The notes below the pieces were generated by a model. The model did no database searches. It was not told the origin of the DNA and was given only the letters and a program-made list of their open reading frames with translations. From positions 390,001 to 454,000 of the forward strand of contig JARHVA010002426.1 in NCBI GenBank assembly GCA_037957365.1: a DNA stretch of 64,000 nt. Direction: 5' to 3'. This DNA is from Torreya grandis (taxonomy: Eukaryota > Streptophyta > Pinopsida > Cupressales > Taxaceae). Below are positions 23,795 through 37,240 of the stretch, piece after piece; the stretch's first letter is position 1; every line of letters begins with the position of its first letter. Made by a program: the position numbers and the translations under genes.

Positions 23795-26220
23795 TATGGG
23801 TAAACATACACTTTAACTATATAATTCAATCAATATAATTGGTTTCTAGTTAGCTACACCCTATGGCAAACCATATTACCACAGTCTGGTGTTCTAAGAC
23901 TTACCTACCAATTTTCCATAATTAATCATATGAAGTAGTCTAAAATACATGAAAACTCAAGCGTTATACAAGTAGCTATATATAGCAAAGCAAGTCATCA
24001 TTCCCAACTGACATAATAATATACCAACATAGTATTTTTTAAACTCTCAAAGTTTGCATGCATGTATACACAAATTTTACCAACTGTAACAACACACGCT
24101 ATCCATAGCAATAACTAGTATGCATACATTAAATAGTCAAATGTAGATATGAATTAGGTATACTATTTATAGTATGTACTATCTGAGTATAACATACTTT
24201 TATGTTGTAATACCCTATGATATCCCATACTATCATAGGTTCCCAACTACATAATAACACATAAACCAAACTTACAAATTTCAAGACTCCACTGGTCCAT
24301 GCAAAAAATAACAAGCAAATAATAAAGAATTATGCAACCTGAGTATATCTTAAATTAAACTGTGTATAACCATACCAAAGCATCAAAAAATGTAAACATG
24401 CATCATGATGCACCATAATACATTAACTATAGCTAAAAATTATACATAATAACACACTCATAGTATGCAATGCACACAAGTATTCCATATTGAATACATA
24501 TGACTAACAGTCATTCATATTATTAGTAGTGAGTTAGATAATTCTTAAACCTCTTATGACTTTACATTTAAACAACTAATTTGCTTTTAGGAGACTATTT
24601 CAAGGGTTATAGTTCATGATTCTTAAGTAATTTAATGACTTATTCCAATCATTTAATGATTTATAGGTACAATCCCCATATAATAACACTTGCACATCTT
24701 AATGTGCACCATGTAGGTATTCCACTGTTGTGAAATTTCTAAGCATAGAAAACAACTAATAAAGTAGTTATAAATACATGGAACACGCTCATTACAAACA
24801 ACAACTAGAAGAAAATTGAACTTCATTTTCCCATAACACAAGTAAATCAATTTCATAATCAGTTTATATTTGGTGGTTTACAAGCAATCATTTTCTAAAT
24901 TATGTTATTCAATTCTTTCACTTTTTGGTTAATATTTCTCTTGAGAATATTAACTTAAGAAAGCTACCCTAGTTCTCCTAATTATGCTACTAGTTATAAA
25001 CATGTAACTCAATGTCAAATTTTGTATGATGGGTTTCCATGTTTTAAGGAGTTTATATGTTCCATAATTTTAATCCACAATACAAGGTAGTTATATTTTA
25101 TCCGTTCGACTCCGTTTACACATTGTTATGGTTATCTACTAAATAATGACTGAGAATCTGGGTTTACATCATTATTTCTACACTAATAGCTATTGATTCC
25201 AAGATTTATGCCCACCAAGCATTATAACATTAATGTCATTTGTATTTCAAGTGAGTATCCACTACAAGACTTGAGAGTTTATAATAAAACTCATATTTAA
25301 TTCTTATATAAATCAAGCTTAAGAATCCATCTAGGATTACAATTAATAGATGAATAAGTTATAAGTCTCCTTAATATATCCATATAATTCTCCTTCAAAT
25401 TACCTGATGCCTACCTAAAGGGCATATTTTCATAACATTATTTTTATCAACTAAATTCATAGATTATGCCTTACTAGACATGGGTCAATAATAACAATGA
25501 TTGAAGATGGTACTGTCTTATTAACTCATTATAACTAGGATACTTCTATTTTAGCTAATCGATTTATATTGCATATAATTGTTATAATGCATAGCTAAAT
25601 TTCTAATGCCCTCAAAAAGAGATAAAAAATAATAACATTCAACAATATTTGGTATAATGAACTATACACTAATCAAAAGTTATTTGGTTAAAGGACAACA
25701 TGGGGCGATGCCCTTTTTAAGCTACACAAATTTAGATATAATTGAGAACCCTCTAATGTAAAGACATGCCATTATAAAGGTTGCTAACAAACTCAACTCA
25801 ACTCTTTTGATATGCTATCATACCATAAATTTAACCAAATCTACCGTAAGATTTTGTTGTTGTTAATTTAAGTGTTTATATATGAAGTAAAGGTTCTTGT
25901 AATTATCGAAGCACTAACCGGCTGGAATAAAATGACATATCTTTGTGCTAAGTATATGATCAGGTCAGGTTATGGTGCCATATATTCATTTCTAGAAAAA
26001 TATCAAATTAAACCAGAACTAAGATGCCTTGCAAATCTATTCATTCTAAAAGACTATTGGTTATAGAATACCGAAGGATATTTAAGGAAATCATTCACCT
26101 CCGAATAGGACAATGACTCAAGAGAGAAAATTGCTGTTGTAAAAAAGACTAGATTTTGAGTAGTTCGATGCCCTGATAAATCCACTGGAAAGTAACAATT
26201 AACAACAAGAATAATGACAC

Positions 26221-26301
<81 letters not shown>

Positions 26302-27882
26302 CTCTTAATCACCATTGTTGTATGGCATGTCATACAGGGTAATAAACTGGGCACTATTATTATGAGTAAGTGTAATTATAATTGTTTAAAAATAACTATT
26401 CAATTGGCTAGAAAGATTAAAGTAGATTAAAACCTGAATTGATTGATATGATTTAGACTTGATGCTATGATCTATCATGATTAAATATGACATAAGAGAA
26501 TTATCTACGACGTGATGACCATAAAAATATTTAATTCAAATTGATGCTAATATTTAATTTAAATCGACGTCAATTTCAAATCAAAGCCAAGTAGAGTAAC
26601 TCTTATTATTCATTTTTTGATATTCATTTCTTAGCACCATGCCAATAAGAGTTTTTCTATTTGTTGGAGTTATTCATATCTTGTAAATAAATTGAGGTGA
26701 TCATATAAAATTAATTACACAAATAAGAATTCCATACATGTTTCACCATTATCTAAAGTATTATGTGAATGTTTCTTTTATTAATCTAAGTGTCATGCCA
26801 ATTATTGGTATCAGTTTAAGGGATTTAAGTAGTATGTTGATCTATCGATTACACAGACATTTTATTTTGACTACACATGGATTTATATATGTAACTAGAT
26901 TGCCATACTATGCAGAGTTCAAGGTGCAGAGATTCATATGAATTTAAAAGACATCACCTACCTTCCCTTGCTTGGCTGCGACTTTTGCTCCAACATTCCT
27001 CCTTTTCTGATCTCCCTTCTCTTCTATGTTGTGCCCCATTTCTTCCATAATTCATTCTCTTAAATAACAAATAGATACTAATTTATTTTCAAATTTTTTG
27101 TTTTTGGCTTTTTTTTTTTTTTTTTGATAATTTTAAGACTTTTAATTCTTTTCTTATTTTTTTAATTTTTTTTTCTCTTTTTCTAATTTCAATGTTTTTT
27201 CTCTTTTTCTCTCTCTTTTTTTAAAAATAATTCTCTTTTTATATTTTAATATGGAATTTCAATTTCATATTAAACCAATTTAGCATTTAATTATACTTTA
27301 GCAATTTAATGGTAAAATAATAACCTATATTAAATTTTACCTTTATGCGTATTAACGACACATTAGGATAAACACACAAGGGAATTTATTCCTATAATTT
27401 ACCTACTCAAGAAAACATAGAAAATAATAATTTAAATAAACACCAAAATAATCATTTTTAAATGCATTTTCTACTAGACTAATTATTGTGGTGTGTGCAG
27501 GGTCTCTTTAGCTATCTATTGACCAATGATGTCTCCATCTACATCATCCTCTCCAATGATGCTCTCCCTTCGATATGCTTGAGGAAAGAATTCTCCTACG
27601 TCCACCTCACAATACATAGGTAATTAGATCTTTTTACATGATAATCATAAGCAATAGTATATAACTGAATCAATATATTAATGCTTAAAAATATAAACAT
27701 ATACATCATCTAGTTCATAATAAGAAATCATGTATTATCACCTAACTAAAAATTAATTCTATTATCTTGAAATAACATAAATCTCAAGTTTAGTTAGAAA
27801 TATACCCAAATATAAATTTGTTAATTGAAGATATCTACGAACAATCTATCAAATTTATCTGATGAGGAATCGAGATATAACA
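23795..27882 (-). repeat. Element A left LTR, second part (3' LTR)
   Basis: It resumes the A LTR after element B and aligns with 31316-35341. It is AT-rich with no coding frame. Near 24900-25230 I count about 27 mismatches in about 350 aligned bases against 32400-32750. It contains a long TA microsatellite at 26224-26299 that the right LTR lacks. Confidence 0.93.
26224..26299. repeat. (TA)n microsatellite inside the element A left LTR
   Basis: About 76 bases of pure TA. The matching place in the right LTR (about 33746-33758) has only ATATATATAT-scale sequence, so the expansion happened after insertion of A. Confidence 0.95.
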
Positions 27883-27893
27883 TCATTCCCCCC
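27883..27893 (-). other. Element A polypurine tract (minus strand)
   Basis: The plus strand reads TCATTCCCCCC, so the minus strand carries GGGGGGAATGA directly before the LTR start TGTTATATC. It fixes the left LTR as the 3' LTR. Confidence 0.85.
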
Positions 27894-30304
27894 TAAAAAT
27901 AGTTATCATCCCCAATGACTCTTATTAAAAGACAAGTTCTCAATCAAAAATATTTTTTAGAAAAGCAATAACATGATATACAATGTCAAACTAAGTAAAT
28001 AATTGGAAAATTACTTGTAGAACTTACCATGCTTCTTTCAAGTTAATCTATTCCTGAATTATTGGTCTCATAAGACCCTACTAAAAAATATATCTTAATT
28101 AAAGAAACTCAGTTGTGAGTATTACTTACTCTAACGTATTCTATCATGACCATCTTGGGGTCCAAAATTGTCAAGACAAGCCTATATACAAAAGGACTGA
28201 CCACTTCTATTACTTTGAATGGTCCCACATATCTTAATGAAAGTTCACTAACCTCTCAAAACACATATGATCATTATACAAGTCAATATAAATGACTAGG
28301 GAGAGTTTCATAAAATGTTCTAGCCCTTAATACATCTCTCTATCCTAGAGAGCATTTTTTTCTTATTCTAAAGAAAAGTAATTAGAGAATCTGGTAAGAA
28401 TAATATGTAGAAGTTAATACTATTGCTACTCCACATAGCTCTAGATAAGTATAAATGTCAATACTTTCACTTAATCAATCATAGCTCCTGACAAGTATGA
28501 TGATGAATAGGAATGGAAAATATAAAGTACACAAAAATCATGGAATACTCATCCATATAGAATATTTGTCCACTATATACATGCACATGGCCATACAATT
28601 GAATTTGACAAGTTTCACCTATCAAATCCTAGATTTGACAAGTATGTCTATTGATCTAACTTAGTACCAATAATCCAAGTTAATGTGAGGCTATGTAAGA
28701 TACTATCTTATTGCTTGGAACTCACATTCCTAATTTACCACTCTTCCCTTAAGTCTCCATGACCTAATGATCTTAAAATGTGCATAATGTTTCAAAGAAT
28801 CACAATTTTATGCTATCAGATCATTTAAAGCAAATCTATATGCTAAATCATTCTAGATGTTCATCATACATAAATAAGAGATCATTAAGTTACTACTAGT
28901 TAAACATACTAGTATCATATTTCAAAGCTTAACCTATTCTATTTTGTTAATGATTAAGAGGAAATAATTTTATAATTAATGTAATATACATAGGTCAAGA
29001 ATCACACCATTCTTTCAGCCTTATAGGGGAATAAACATAACAAAATCTCCTTTCTTGCTTAACTAGAACACAACAATTATAAGTTTATTCCAACCTCTAC
29101 ATCAAATTTTTTTTTGCACCTCCTATACCCTACTTGCTTTTGGTTGAAGGTATATAAATGCCTCTTCAAAATAACATACTATAAATAAAAGAGAACAATA
29201 TTAATCCATGAAAGGGTGTATAATACTAATTATAATCAATTTATAATTATTAGTATATAATTTAATATATAAATCAAGGTTTGCCACCTCACGTGGTCTT
29301 AAAATCAAAATTTAGATAAATTAGTGTCATAATTGAAAAGCAGAAAACTATCATTCCAAAAACTCTTACTTACCATCCCAAGGTAAAAAGAAAATACCAC
29401 AACTCAATGTTGCCCAAACACTACCTACTTACCAAATCTATTTTCAGAATTGAGAGATAGATATACCAACCATAAAGATGTGTCCATCCATCCAATCTTA
29501 AAACTTCTCTCTCACCAAGAGTATAAAACATTCTCCCATCAATTTTAGGGGAGTATAGTCAAACAACATTCAGAAACAATTCCCATTTAAGAGAACACTA
29601 AATCAACATTAAACATATATGACTCCTTTCAGCAGCATCATAATAATGTCAAAATAGAATAAGATAATAAAAATTCACCTCGACACTTCTTCTTAAACCA
29701 CATATCTCAAGAGTACAAATTCCATAAATAAACTCCTAACTCAAAGGAATTATCAAGCAATACATCAACACTCTACTAAGAAGATTTCCATCGCCCTAGG
29801 TCGTACTAAAAGAAAAATGGTCTTAAGAGATTTTCCACTCCTAGGATTATGAATAAAGACACAAAAACTAAAGCACATAAATTTAAGAGAAGCATCCTGA
29901 TCTTAATTAACATTCACAAAACACAATGACAAGGATGACTTGATAATCAAGAAAGTCGTAATCATACTTGAGGTGTTTGATCTAAGTGATCAAACTATGG
30001 TAGAAAACTTTTGTTCATAACTCATGAACTATGATAAATACATGTTTACCCAAGCCTTAAACATAACTATTACCATTGGGACACTCGATAAACGAATCTC
30101 TTAAACAACTCAAAGGGATATGAGTGCTCTTAAGGGTACACACTCAATAATCCACACACATTTTACAAATGTCACAAAAATCCAATCATAGTGTAACCTA
30201 GTTCTGTACTGAGACACCATAAGCCCAAATACCAGTGCAAAAATTCATGTTATTAAGTTCAAAAGACACAAAAATGCTAATGGAATCATTAGGTCCTAGA
30301 GTTT
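27894..30304 (-). other. Element A internal region, mostly non-coding
   Basis: About 2.4 kb between the A LTRs. Apart from the integrase remnant near 28110-28270 I found no readable gag, protease, RT or RNase H. Frames are short on both strands. Most of the original gag-pol appears deleted or replaced. Confidence 0.7.
28110..28270 (-). pseudogene. INT: Element A integrase C-terminal remnant
   Basis: One minus-strand frame reads EVSELSLRYVGPFKVIEVVS, then PFVYRLVLTILDPKMVMIEY. That is the GPY/F module of Ty3/Gypsy integrase, with GPF encoded at plus positions 28217-28225. It closely parallels the same module in element E (IYVRPFKIL). It sits near the 3' LTR, the normal place for the end of pol, and shows that A descends from an autonomous Ty3/Gypsy element. 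The next 28020-28110 bases give nothing readable, and no chromodomain is seen. Confidence 0.75.
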
Positions 30305-30324
30305 GAGCCACAACTTTGATACCA
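30305..30324 (-). other. Element A primer-binding site (minus strand)
   Basis: The minus strand reads TGGTATCAAAGTTGTGGCTC, starting two bases after the 5' LTR end. The first eight bases match the Met-tRNA type, and the closing GGCTC is shared with element E. Confidence 0.82.
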
Positions 30325-30326
30325 CA

Positions 30327-33300
30327 TGTAACATCCCTGCTGAGATCTAACTAGAAATATGATTTTTAAAAAAAAATCACAAATGCAAAAGTAGATTACA
30401 TCATGAGAGTCTAACAAAGATCATAAAATTAATCACATGCAAACATGACAACAATTCATATTACAACATAAAATGTGGATCTCTAACATCATGAGAAAAT
30501 GACAACTCAATAATTATAACACTTTAAACTCAACTTATGTAAATACACAAACACTCTTGTCAATGTGAATCAAGTATAATTACAACTCTTCATGACTATT
30601 TTATAATAACAAGTTCAATATAATACAATGTACAAATAAAATACTTATCTACCCTAGAGCATAGTTCCTAAACTTTACATATTTGTGGTAATCTCAAGTG
30701 TCATCTTGATAAGTAGTACTGATATGGAGAGGAAGAGCTTCATTGAAGTGCTTTACCACACCAACTATGGACCAACGATCCCCCATACTATCCTATTAGG
30801 GAATGGCCCTCCCTTCAAGAATGGGTAGATAGTGATAGCATGAAAATCCAGAGAGACCAGCAAGTACCTATGTGTTGTATGATTTCTAACTAAATAAATA
30901 TGTAGTGTATCATAGAAAACTTGATCTATTACAAGATATTGTAAATACATATAAATCATAATCATGAAATAATAATGTCTAACTAAACATACTTTGGCTC
31001 AAAGTTTTATAAATAGTAATATAAAATCAAACTATATTTCTATCAATTTCATGCACACCACTTGATCAGACTACCTTAATCTAACATTACAATGCCAATA
31101 AGTCAGTTAAGTCCATCTCACTCCTTACTCCACATTAGAAACATAGATTGGTCAAATACAATTCAAATAAAATATTCAATAAATCACATCCTAAAAGCAA
31201 ATACATCATACGACATGCCATACACTGGAGTAATAATATCATACATTTAGTCCGTTGAATATATGCATGAATCTTTCATTATATTTTATCTCATAATAGA
31301 AATAATGATTAAAAATATACCATGTGAATAAATATATAATTTAAATATACAATTTAATAAATATAATTGGTTTTTAGTTATTTACACCCTATGGCAAACC
31401 ATATTACCATAGTCTAGTGTTCTAAGACTTAACTACCAATTTTCCATAATCAATCATATGAAATAGTCTAAAATACAAAGAAACTCAAGCATTATATAAG
31501 TAACTATATATAATAAACTAAGTCATCATTATCATAGGACACAATAACATATCAACATAACTTTTCTAAACTCTCAAAGTTTGCATGCATGTATACATAA
31601 GTTTTACCAACTGTAACAACACAGGCTATTCACAACAATAATTAGTATGTATACAATAAAGAGTCAAATATAAATATAAGTTAGGTATAATATTTACAAT
31701 ATGTACTATTCAAATAAAACATAATTTTATACTGTAATAACTTATGATATCCCATACTATCATAGGTTCTCAACTACATAAAAATACATAAACCAAATTT
31801 ATAAATTTCAAGACTCAACCGGTCCATGCAAAAAATAACAAGAAAACAATAAAGAATTATACCACTTGCATATACCTTAAATTAAACTACGTACAAGCAT
31901 ACCAAAGCATCACAATAGGTAAACATGCATCATGATGCACCATAATGCACTAATTATAGCTAAACATTATACATAATAACACACTCATAGTATGTAATGC
32001 ACATAAGTATTCCATACTGAATACATATGACTAAAAGTCATTCATATTATTAGTAGTGAGTCAGATAATTCATAAACCCATTATGAATTTACATTTGAAT
32101 GATTCATTTTCTTTTATGAGACTATTCCAAGGGTTATAGTTCTTGATTCTTAGGTAATTTAATGACTTATTCCAATTATCTAATGAATTATAGGTATAAT
32201 TCCCATATACTAGCACTTGCACATCCTAATGTGCACCATATATAGGTATTCCATTGTTGTACAATTTTTAAGCATATAAAACAACTAATGAAGTAGTTAT
32301 AAATACATGGAACACACTAATTATAAACAACAATTAGAATAAACTCGAACTTCATTTTTATGAAACACAAGTAAACTAATTTCACAATCAGTTTATATTT
32401 GGTGGTTTACAAGTAATCATTTGTTAAATTATGTTATTCAATTCTTTCACTTTTTGGTTAATATTTATCCTGAGAATATTAAATTAATAAAATTACCCTA
32501 GTTCTCATAATTATGCTACTAGTCATAAACATGTAACTCAATGTCAAATTCCGTATGATAGGTTTCCATGTTTTAAGGAGTCTATAAGTTTCACAATTAT
32601 AATCCACAATACAAGGTAGTTATATTTTATCCGTTCGACTCCGTTTACACATTGTTATGGTTATCTACTAAATAATGACCAAGAATATGGTTTTACATCA
32701 CTATTTCCACACTAATAGCTATTGAGTCCAAGATTTATGCCCATCAAGCATTATAACATTAATATCATTTGTAGTGCAAGTGAGTATCCACTACAAGACT
32801 TGAGAGTTTATAATAAAACTTAGATTTAATTCTTTATATAAATAAAGCTTAAGAATCCATATGAGATTATGCTTAATAGATAAATAGGTTATAAATCTCC
32901 TTACTATATCTATATAATTCTCCTTAGAATTATCTGATGCTTACCTAAAGGGCATATTTCCGTAATGTTATTTTTATCAACTAAATTCATAGGTTATACC
33001 TTACTAGACATGTGTCAATAATAACAATACTTGTAGATGGTACTATCTTATTAACTCATTATAGTTAGGATACTTCTAGTTAATCTAATCAATTTATATT
33101 TCATATAATCATTATAACACATAGATAAATTTCCAATGCCCTAAAAAAGAGATAAAAATATTAACATTCAACAATATTTGGTATAATGAACTATATGCTA
33201 ATCATAAGTTGTTTGGTTAAAGGAGAACATGGTGATTCCTTTTTTAGGCTACACAGATTTTGATATGATAGAGAACCCTCTAATCTAAAGAGACACCATT

Positions 33301-35341
33301 ATAAAGGTTGCCAACAAACTCAACTTAGCCCTTTTGATATGCCATCATACCAAAAATTTAACCAAATCTGCCATAATAATTTTATGTTGTTGATTTGAAC
33401 ATTTATATATGAAGCAAAGGTTTTTATAATTGTCTAAGCACCAACTGGCTAGAATAAAATGATAGATCTCTATGTTAAGTATAAGATCAGGTCATGTTAT
33501 GGTGCCATACATTCATTTCTATAAAAATATCAAATTAAACCAAAACTAAGATGCCTTGCAAATCTATTCATTCTAAAAGACTGCTGGTTATAACATACCA
33601 AATGAGATTCAAGGAAATCATTCACCTCTGAATAGGATGATGCCTCAGGAGAGAAAATTGTTGTTATAAAAAGACCAAATTTTGAGTAGTTCAATGCCCT
33701 GAGAAATCTAATAGAAAGTAATAATTAACAACAAGAATAATGACACCATATATATATCCTCTGAATCACCATCACCATATGCCATGTCATATAGGCTAAT
33801 AAACTAGGTGATATTATTATGAGTAAATGTAATTATAATTGTTTAAAAATAAATATTTGATTAGCTAGAAAGAATAAAGTAGATTAAAACCTGAATCGAT
33901 TGATCTGATCTAGCCTTGATGCAATGATCTATCAGGATGAAATATGGCATAAAAGAATTATCTACGATGTCATGACCATAAAAATAATTAATTCAAATTG
34001 ATGCCAATATTTAATTTAAATTGAAATCAATGTCAAATTGATGCCAAAGAAAGTAACTCTAATTATTCATTTTCATCTATTCATTTCTTGGCGCCATGCC
34101 AATAAGAGTTTATCTACTTGTTGGAGTTATTCATATCCTGTAAGTAACATGAGGTGATCATATAAAAATAATTAGAAAAATAAGAATTACATACATGTTT
34201 TTCCATTATTCAAAGTAATATGTGGATGTTTCCTTTATTAATCTAGGTGCCATGCTAGTTATTGTTATCAGTTTAAGGCATTTAAGTAGTATACTGGTTT
34301 ATTGTACACAACTTTTATTTTGAATACACACAGATTTATATATGTAACTAGATCACCATATTATGTAGAGATCAAGGTGAAGACATTCATATGAATTTAA
34401 AAGACATCACCTACCTTCCCTTGCTTGGGTGTTATTTCTTCTCTAGTGTTCTTCCTTTTCCAATCTCCCTTCTCTTCTGTGCTACACCCCATTTCTTCCA
34501 AAATTATTTCTCTTAAATAACAAATAGATACTAATTTCTTTTCTATATTTTTGTTTTTGGCTTTCTTTTTTTTTGCTAATTTTAAGACTTTTAATTCTTT
34601 TCTAAAATTTTTAATTTATTTTTCTAATTTCAATGTTTTTTCTCTATTTCTCTCTCTCTCTCTCTTAAAATAATTCCCTTTTTATATTTTAATATGAAAT
34701 TCCAATTTCATATTAAACTAATTTAACATTTAATTATGCTTTAGCAATTTAATGGTAAAATAATAACCCGTATTAAATTTTAACTTTATTAATTTTGTCT
34801 TTACATATATTAATGACACATTACACTAAACACACAAGGGAATTTATTCCTATAATTTACTACTCAATTAAACATTGAAAATAAAAATTTAAACAAACAC
34901 CAAAATAATCATTTTTAAATGTATTTTCTACCATGACTAATTATTGTAGTGTGTGCAAGGTCTTTCTATCTATCTATTGACCAATGATGTCTCTATATAC
35001 ATCATACTCTCTGATTATGCTCTCCCTCTAGTATGCTTGAGGGAATAATTCTCTTTTTTCTACCTTACAAGACACATGTAATCAGATCTTTTCACGTGAT
35101 AATCATAAGCAACAATATATAATTGAATTGATACATTAATATGCTTAAAAATATAAATGCATACATCATCCAGATCATAATAAGTAATCATGTATTATCA
35201 TCTAACTAAGAAACATTCTACTATCCTGAAATAACATTAATCTCAAGCTTAGTTAGAAATATAACCGAATCTAAATTTGTTAATTGCAGATATCCACGGA
35301 CAATCTAACAAATTTGTCTGGCGAAGAATCATAATGTAACA
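30327..35341 (-). repeat. Element A right LTR (5' LTR), uninterrupted, about 5 kb
   Basis: 5015 bp, TGTAACATCC to TGTAACA, followed by target duplication AATAG. It is the intact reference for the split left LTR. No coding frame is visible. Its length is extreme for an LTR. Confidence 0.93.
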
Positions 35342-35369
35342 AATAGAAGAAAGAGGTTATTACACAACC

Positions 35370-36650
35370 AAAATATTTTTTTGATTGGATTTATTTGTAA
35401 AACTATTCCTTGTTATGAGGTTGATGATATAACATATGTCTATGTTCATTCACCAAAAGTGTTTTCTTGTTTTCATCAATTGAAAACAAATACACAAAGC
35501 CATTATCAGACACTTTCTCAATTTGATAATAACATAACCATTTGGCATGGAGTTTAAATTTGAAAGGTTGATATTTTTAATTTAAAATAAGGCCCAATAT
35601 TCTTCTTTGAATACTCTTTTATTGATGTAATGACCATGCCATGCTTTCCTCTACTGTTGAAGAATTTCCATTTGATGTAATTATTCAATTGACATCTCAT
35701 ATAATTCATTCAAAAGAAGAATTAATTGATTATGTGATTTGTTAATCATATACATAATTCCATTGATATCATTAATAGCTATAATTAAAAATCTATGCGA
35801 ATTAATGGCTTCATTCCATATAATAGTTCATATGGATGAAATCCTATGATGGAATTCCATTTAGGGTGTTAGTCCCAACTACTCATGTTAGCTCATTTTC
35901 CCAATCCTTCCTCCTAATATCTACTATCTTTTTTAGGATGTTTTCTAATTCTTTATTGGTGAATTCTACTTGAAAATTAGCTTAAGGATGGTAGGGTGAT
36001 GAATTTCATGGGTGATCTCCTAGAGCTTTATCAAAGCCTAGATCATATAGAATGCAAATTTAGATCCCTACTCTAAAATAATTGATCTAAGTTCTCCAAA
36101 GCGTAGAATAATCTCTTTGTACAATAACTCAACAATGTTTTCCTCACATAAAATTGGTAGAGGTTACACTTCAATCCATTTAGTGGCACAGTTAGAACAC
36201 ACCAATATGTAATATTTACCTTAAGATACTAGATTGATGGGAAAAACTAAATATAACCCTCATTTATAAAAAAGGTCCTAAGTCTAGTTGAGGATGGATG
36301 GACATATCATTAGAAAGTGTAGTTTTACCCATGCTTTGACAAGATTCATATTTCCACACATAAGTATTCACATTTTTTTAAAGTGAAATTCAATAGTATT
36401 TGTCTTGAAGAATTTTATGAAATTTTTTTTTGGTTGAATAATGACCTCTTTTTAGTTGATCGTTGAAATCACTAAAAATGGCATAGACCTCATCCTGACA
36501 AACACACATGTTAAATATCAATTTAATTTCACATTTGAATAATATTCCATTGATCCATTTATAATTATCACTATTTATGATTAAACAATTTTTTTATGAG
36601 TGAAATCACAAGGGATCTTCCATATAGATAGATAATTATGCATGTTGGAA
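35370..36650 (-). pseudogene. INT: Element D integrase (decayed)
   Basis: From the C-terminus inward on the minus strand, the end of the domain reads KVSDNGFVYLFSIDENKK and VNEHRHMLYH (about 35400-35500), the Athila/Tat style of integrase tail. Before it come FHPYELLYGMKPLIRI (about 35800-35850) and YHP-ANFQVEFTNKELENILK, then IVDIRRKDWENEL (about 35890-35990), the region of the catalytic Glu. Frames shift several times. The N-terminal zinc part, expected towards 36600, is too decayed to place. Confidence 0.78.
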
Positions 36651-37240
36651 AACTACAGTGAGTGTCCTGAGACCGTGAAAAAAATCTCATCTATAAAATT
36701 ATCTTCCACTAGTTCATCTTATCATAAAACATCCAATCTTGATAAAAGGTTACAAATTACATTATCTTTTATTTTTTATCAATGATTTTTATATTAAATT
36801 CTTGTACAAGTAGTAACCATATAATGATTCTACATCCTAATACTACTTTATTCATCTATAATTTTATGGATGAACGATATGTATATATGAATATTTTATA
36901 TCTAGTAATGTAGTGATGGAGTTAGTTCATAGAATAAATTACATCAATGAATTATTTTTCATCTATTGTATTATTTCTCTTAGTAGGAGTTGAGTTTTTA
37001 CTAATGTAACAAATAGCTTACATTTTACCTTATTTATATTTCTATCTAAGGACTACCACCATTTCATGATTAAAGGCATTAATATATACATAAAAAGGCT
37101 GTTACAAATTAGTTCCTCTCGGTAATAGAATAAAAATTAACGTCTCCTTTATTGTGTTAAAATAATCTTAACATTTGTTAGACCACATTAATTCACTATC
37201 TTTAGAAAGAAAAGAAAACATAGGTGTTTCAATACTGATA
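36651..37240 (-). other. Element D: presumed RNase H region, unreadable
   Basis: By position this should carry RNase H between RT and integrase. I could not pick out the catalytic motifs with confidence in any minus-strand frame, and it is heavily substituted and AT-rich. Confidence 0.4.

Larger units (their letters stand above)
2293..35341 (-). mobile_element. Element A: Ty3/Gypsy-derived retrotransposon with giant LTRs (host of nested B and C)
   Basis: An LTR retrotransposon read on the minus strand. The left LTR (2293-3280 plus 23795-27882, split by element B) and the right LTR (30327-35341) are each about 5 kb and align along their whole length. On the plus strand both LTRs start TGTAACATC and end TAACA. 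Flanking duplications are AATGG (2288-2292) and AATAG (35342-35346), with one mismatch. A primer-binding site (minus, 30324-30305) and a polypurine tract (minus, 27893-27883) sit in the right places and fix the orientation. Internal DNA is only about 2.4 kb, with an integrase C-terminal scrap as the only coding trace. It is therefore a non-autonomous, LARD-like derivative. Without B it would be about 12.5 kb. Confidence 0.88.
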
